A stretch of DNA of 64,000 nt. It comes from Pseudomonas extremaustralis (GTDB lineage Bacteria; Pseudomonadota; Gammaproteobacteria; Pseudomonadales; Pseudomonadaceae). The notes below the pieces were generated by a model, which was not told the DNA's origin, did no database searches, and worked only from the letters and a program-made list of their open reading frames with translations. The position numbers and the translations under genes were made by a program. Location: assembly GCF_900102035.1 (NCBI RefSeq), contig NZ_LT629689.1, positions 3,208,001 to 3,272,000 on the forward strand, read 5' to 3'. Shown in pieces: positions 60,597-64,000 of this stretch. How positions within the stretch are numbered: position 1 is the first letter of the stretch; each line of letters starts with the position of its first letter.

Positions 60597-61271
60597 TCAG
60601 GGACGCTCGGATGCCAGGCGATTGATCTCGGCCTGTTCCACCACCGGTTGCGGCGCACCATGGCGCACCGCCGCCAGCATCGCCCGGCCGACGGTTTCGG
60701 TGCTGACCACCCAGCCCGGCTTGAGTCGACGCAGCAGCGAAAGCAACGGCCCGAACGCGCAATAGAAGGCCTGATACACGCGCGTCTTGGAGCGCACGCC
60801 ATGCAATGGCTGGATCAGCCCCGGCCGAAACAGATAGACCGCCTTGAACGGCAGGCGCAGCAAGGCATTCTCGGTCTTGCCCTTGACCCGCGCCCACATC
60901 GATTTGCCCGCCTCGGAACTGTCGGTACCGGCGCCGGACACATAGATAAAAGTCATCTGCGGATTAAGCCGCGCCAGGGTGCTGGCGGCGACCAGAGTGA
61001 GGTCGTAGGTGAGGTGGGTGTAGCGGGTTTCAGTCATGCCTGCCGAGGAAACGCCGAGGCAGAAGAAGCACGCATCAAAACCTTGCAGTAGGTTTTCCAG
61101 GGGTTGCAAATCCAGCATGTCGCTGTGCAGCACCTGATGCAGCTTGTCGTGCTCCAGGGCCAACGGTGTGCGGCCAACCGCGACGACTTCCTGCACATCG
61201 GCGGCCAGCAGGCACTCGCGCAGCACGCCCTGACCGACCATGCCGGTGGCACCGAATAACAGAATTCTCAT
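60597..61271 (-). CDS. NAD(P)-binding oxidoreductase of the atypical SDR type
   Basis: A 224-residue Rossmann-fold protein. The cofactor motif is LLFGATGMVGQGVLRECL at the N-terminus. The segments FIYVSGAGTDSSE and ALLRLPFKAVYLFRPGLIQP follow, as in the HTATIP2/YwnB-type atypical short-chain dehydrogenases. The active-site Tyr-Lys pair of classical members is not present. The physiological substrate is unknown. Confidence 0.83.
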   Translation of the reverse strand: MRILLFGATGMVGQGVLRECLLAADVQEVVAVGRTPLALEHDKLHQVLHSDMLDLQPLENLLQGFDACFFCLGVSSAGMTETRYTHLTYDLTLVAASTLARLNPQMTFIYVSGAGTDSSEAGKSMWARVKGKTENALLRLPFKAVYLFRPGLIQPLHGVRSKTRVYQAFYCAFGPLLSLLRRLKPGWVVSTETVGRAMLAAVRHGAPQPVVEQAEINRLASERP

Positions 61272-61288
61272 AGGGGAACCTCAGCGGC

Positions 61289-61339
61289 AAGCCGCAAGCA
61301 TCAAGCTCAAGTTGCAGGCAGCTTAACAGCTTGCGGCTT
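61289..61339. repeat. REP-like inverted repeat
   Basis: AAGCCGCAAGC and GCTTGCGGCTT form an 11-base perfect inverted repeat separated by 29 bases that themselves contain CAAGCTCAAGTTGCAG-like units. It lies between the NAD(P)-binding protein gene and the iron alcohol dehydrogenase gene, both on the minus strand. Confidence 0.72.
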
Positions 61340-61351
61340 ACGGCAGCCCTA

Positions 61352-62500
61352 TCAGAACGCGCTGCGGAAGATCTCCTCGATCTGGCGTTGATCCGCTCGC
61401 CGCGGATTGGTCAGCCCGCACGCATCCTTGAGCGCATTGGTGGCCAGCAGGGGAATGTCCTGCAACTTGGCGCCCAGCTCGCGCAGGCCGGCGGGGATTT
61501 CCACGTCCTGGGACAACGCACGGATCGCCGCGATGGCCGCCTGGGCGCCCTCTTCGTCGGTCGTGCCTTTGATATCCGCACCCAACGCGCGGCCGACGTC
61601 GCTCAAGCGCTTGGCACTCACACTGGCATTGAAGCTTTGCACATGGGGCAGCAGCACCGCGTTGCACACGCCGTGGGGCAAGTCGTACAGGCCGCCCAAC
61701 TGGTGGGCCATGGCGTGCACAAAACCCAGGGAGGCATTGTTGAAGGCCATGCCGGCGAGGAACTGGGCATACGCCATGTTTTCCCGCGCGGCCTTGTCGC
61801 TGCCGTCACGAACCGCCAGGCGCAGATTGGCACTGATCAGTTCGATGGCCTTGATCGCGCAGGCATCGGTGATCGGCGTGGCGGCGGTGGATACGTAGGC
61901 TTCGATGGCGTGCGTCAGGGCATCCATGCCGGTAGCCGCGGTGAGGCCTTTGGGCATGCCGACCATCAGCGTCGGGTCATTGACCGACAGCAGCGGCGTG
62001 ACGTTGCGGTCGACGATGGCCATTTTCACGTGGCGGGTTTCGTCGGTGATGATGCAGAAGCGGGTCATCTCGCTGGCGGTGCCGGCGGTGGTGTTGATAG
62101 CCACCAGGGGCAGTTGCGGCTTGCTCGATTGGTCGACGCCTTCATAGTCGCCGATGTGCCCGCCGTTGGTGGCGCACAGCGCGATACCCTTGGCACAGTC
62201 ATGAGGCGAACCGCCGCCCAGGGACACGACAAAATCACAGGCGCTCTGCTTGAGCAGTGCCAGGCCTTTCTCGACGTTTTCCACATTCGGGTTGGGCTTG
62301 GCGCCGTCGTAGATCACCGAGTCGATGTCCTGCATCGCCAGTTTCTCGGCGATCATACTGGCCACGCCCGCCTTGGCCATGCCGGCGTCGGTGACGATCA
62401 GGGCCTTGCGAAAACCGTAGTTGCGAATGGCGACCATCGCTTCGTCGAGGCAGTCGGTGCCCATGATGTTAACGGCGGGAATGAAGAAGGTACTGCTCAT
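61352..62500 (-). CDS. Iron-containing alcohol dehydrogenase
   Basis: A 382-residue group III alcohol dehydrogenase. The cofactor motif is [17 protein letters not shown] near residues 90-106, and the metal ligands lie in segments such as [12 protein letters not shown] and [20 protein letters not shown]. Members oxidise or reduce short alcohols and aldehydes with NAD. It resembles YiaY/AdhB-type enzymes in length. The exact substrate is unknown. Confidence 0.93.
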   Translation of the reverse strand: MSSTFFIPAVNIMGTDCLDEAMVAIRNYGFRKALIVTDAGMAKAGVASMIAEKLAMQDIDSVIYDGAKPNPNVENVEKGLALLKQSACDFVVSLGGGSPHDCAKGIALCATNGGHIGDYEGVDQSSKPQLPLVAINTTAGTASEMTRFCIITDETRHVKMAIVDRNVTPLLSVNDPTLMVGMPKGLTAATGMDALTHAIEAYVSTAATPITDACAIKAIELISANLRLAVRDGSDKAARENMAYAQFLAGMAFNNASLGFVHAMAHQLGGLYDLPHGVCNAVLLPHVQSFNASVSAKRLSDVGRALGADIKGTTDEEGAQAAIAAIRALSQDVEIPAGLRELGAKLQDIPLLATNALKDACGLTNPRRADQRQIEEIFRSAF

Positions 62501-62623
62501 GAAAAATCCTCGGAGGCGTTATGTCGACAGCATCCACCTGCATCGCTTGATCCGTCTTGATCAGGATCAAGCCACGCCCGTGATAAAGTCATCCCCCAGC
62601 CGATTTCGAGTAGACCCGCCGCA

Positions 62624-63640
62624 ATGAAGGATTTCCAGGATATTGACGCCCACCTTGAAGACTGGAGCGCACTGCGCAGCGGCATCGCCTTCAGCGCGAT
62701 TCTGATCGGCAACGGCGCCAGCCGGGCGATTTGGGAAGACTTTGCCTACGACTCGCTGTTCGAAAACGCACGCACCGTCGAAGAAAAACCCCTCAGCCAA
62801 TCTGAACTCAGCGTGTTCGACGCCCTACAGACCCGCAGCTTCGAGCAGGCCCTCGGTGCGCTGAAGACCACCAGCCGGGTCAACAAGGCCCTGGCCGTCA
62901 GCTCGGCGGCGCCGCGCAATCGCTACTACGCGATCAAGGAAGCGCTGATCAATACCATCCACACCGTGCACATCCCCTGGCGCCTGGTGCAGCCGTCGAC
63001 GCTGGCGACGATCAATGCCGAGCTGGCCCGGTACGCCACGGTATTCACCACCAATTACGACCTGCTCAACTACTGGGCGATCCTGCACACGCCCGGCATC
63101 GACGACCTGTTCCGCAGCGCCGACGCCAGCTTCGACCTGCGCAACACACGCACCGAGGCCACGCGCATCCTCTACCTGCACGGCGGCCTGCACCTGGTGC
63201 GCAACCTGGACGGCACCGCGCGTAAATTGCCGAGCACCGACAGCACCCTGCTCAGCAGTTTCGCGATCAACAACACGATCAAGACCCTGGACGATGTGCC
63301 GCTGTTCGTCAGCGAAGGCAAGGTGGAGGAAAAGCTCAAGACCATCCGCAGCTCGGATTACCTGTCGTTCTGCTATGAGCAGTTGCTGACCCATCAAGGC
63401 GCGCTGTGCCTCTTCGGCCATGACCTGGGCACGCAGGACAGGCACTTGGTGGACGCGATTCGCCAGGCCAGGCCGTCAACCCTGGCGATCTCGGTATCGG
63501 GCCGCAGCGACGGTTTCATTCGCCAGCAGAAACGCCGCTATTCAGAGCTGTTCGATGGCAGCGGCGTGGTGCTGAAGTTTTTTGCGGCGCGCACCCATCC
63601 CCTGGGTAATCCGGCGCTGTCGGTGCCGGTCGAACATTGA
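62624..63640 (+). CDS. DUF4917 protein with SIR2-like features
   Basis: A 338-residue soluble protein. It carries the pattern of a SIR2-type NAD-binding fold: LIGNGASRAIW at residues 27-37, FTTNYDLLNYW near residues 142-152, a later YLHGGLHL, and LFGHDLGTQD toward the C-terminus. This matches DUF4917. Some SIR2-like proteins cleave NAD in anti-phage defence, but no partner gene is next to it, so that role is unproven. It is divergent from the alcohol dehydrogenase. Confidence 0.82.
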   Translation: MKDFQDIDAHLEDWSALRSGIAFSAILIGNGASRAIWEDFAYDSLFENARTVEEKPLSQSELSVFDALQTRSFEQALGALKTTSRVNKALAVSSAAPRNRYYAIKEALINTIHTVHIPWRLVQPSTLATINAELARYATVFTTNYDLLNYWAILHTPGIDDLFRSADASFDLRNTRTEATRILYLHGGLHLVRNLDGTARKLPSTDSTLLSSFAINNTIKTLDDVPLFVSEGKVEEKLKTIRSSDYLSFCYEQLLTHQGALCLFGHDLGTQDRHLVDAIRQARPSTLAISVSGRSDGFIRQQKRRYSELFDGSGVVLKFFAARTHPLGNPALSVPVEH

Positions 63641-63652
63641 CGGCATTCGCGG

Positions 63653-64000
63653 TCATTCTTCCGAGCTGTGTACCACCACTAACAGCTGCGCCTGCACCGA
63701 CCCTACCGAACGCAACCGATGGGGCTTCTGCGCATTGAAGTACAGCGCATCTCCGCGTTCCAGAGTCACCCGCTCAGTCATGAAATCCACTTCCACCTGG
63801 CCTTCATGCACGAACAGGAATTCCTCCCCCACGTGTTCCTTGAAGGTCTTGTCGGTGAACTCCGTCGGCGGGTAGATGATGAACGGCAGCAGGCTGCGCT
63901 CGCTGACTTGATGGGCGAGCACCGCATAGCCGGATGGGGTACCGGGCCGCTCGTGGCTGCGCACCAGGCTGTAGCTGTCCAGGCTGACGCGCTCTTCGCT
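63653..64000 (-). CDS. Cupin-domain protein, probably a PuuR-type regulator, C-terminal part
   Basis: The gene runs off the right edge, leaving 115 codons. The visible part is a cupin domain with EFTDKTFKEHVGEEFLFVHE, FMTERVTLERGDALYFNAQ and HRLRSV, the layout of the C-terminal sensor of XRE-cupin regulators. The expected N-terminal helix-turn-helix lies outside the window. A stand-alone cupin protein is the alternative. It ends 12 bases after the DUF4917 stop on the opposite strand. Confidence 0.8.
   Translation of the reverse strand, partial: SEERVSLDSYSLVRSHERPGTPSGYAVLAHQVSERSLLPFIIYPPTEFTDKTFKEHVGEEFLFVHEGQVEVDFMTERVTLERGDALYFNAQKPHRLRSVGSVQAQLLVVVHSSEE

Overview
The window looks like the chromosome of a Pseudomonas of the fluorescens/putida type. 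The supporting evidence is the algU-mucA-mucB-mucD stress locus, a phaG transacylase gene, tctDE/opdH/tctCBA tricarboxylate uptake, several Pseudomonas REP-type inverted repeats and a generally GC-rich base composition. No rRNA, CRISPR array, integrase or transposase gene was seen. One tRNA gene, tRNA-Gly(CCC), is present.

Layout. 1-7.3 kb: end of bcp, perM, a TusA-like gene, a bepA-like M48 protease gene with an apparent frameshift across its catalytic region, then mucD, mucB, mucA and algU on the minus strand under a recognisable AlgU-type promoter. 7.6-13.9 kb: housekeeping genes nadB, ygfX, sdhE, ygfZ, an HDOD protein and the TctDE two-component system. 14.1-19.5 kb: porin, tctC, tctB, tctA and an AbrB-type membrane protein; the first two carry Crc/Hfq-type A-rich motifs at their ribosome-binding sites. 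19.5-21.9 kb: ung, a 3-hydroxyisobutyryl-CoA hydrolase-like gene and a small lipoprotein. 22.1-30.1 kb: a guanidine assimilation operon (sigma-54 promoter, guanidine-I riboswitch, ABC transporter, CgdA/CgdB-like proteins and a 1192-residue biotin carboxylase) with no allophanate hydrolase next to it. 30.2-32.6 kb: CWC protein, RsuA-type pseudouridine synthase, phaG, a REP pair and tRNA-Gly.

32.6-36.1 kb is an accessory patch. It is partly AT-rich, begins at the tRNA and contains a LysR gene, a broken heme-oxygenase-like gene, a TauE-type exporter, a large interrupted palindrome, and remnants of a chemoreceptor and a DNA adenine methylase.

36.1-47.8 kb is the most striking part. A cytochrome P450, an adrenodoxin-reductase-type flavoprotein and a flavodoxin form one operon. 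They lie among a glutamine-synthetase-like ligase, two class I glutamine amidotransferases, an aldehyde dehydrogenase, two soluble sensor-like proteins (one solute-binding fold, one Cache domain), an FCD-type GntR regulator and a minimal PAS chemoreceptor. Three start regions carry the same roughly 20-bp palindrome. My inference is a gamma-glutamylation route for an amine, possibly a cyclic secondary amine, in which P450 hydroxylation supplies an aldehyde. 48.0-53.3 kb holds an APC permease, lhgO, csiD and a csiR-like regulator, which convert glutarate to 2-oxoglutarate; this would fit a C5 amine feeding in through 5-aminovalerate.

53.5-64 kb returns to ordinary chromosomal genes: DUF3833 and DUF6482 proteins, MFS, two LysR regulators, ogt, DUF4142, LysE, a YdcZ-type transporter, an NAD(P)-binding protein, an iron alcohol dehydrogenase, a SIR2-like DUF4917 protein, and a cupin-domain regulator cut by the right edge.
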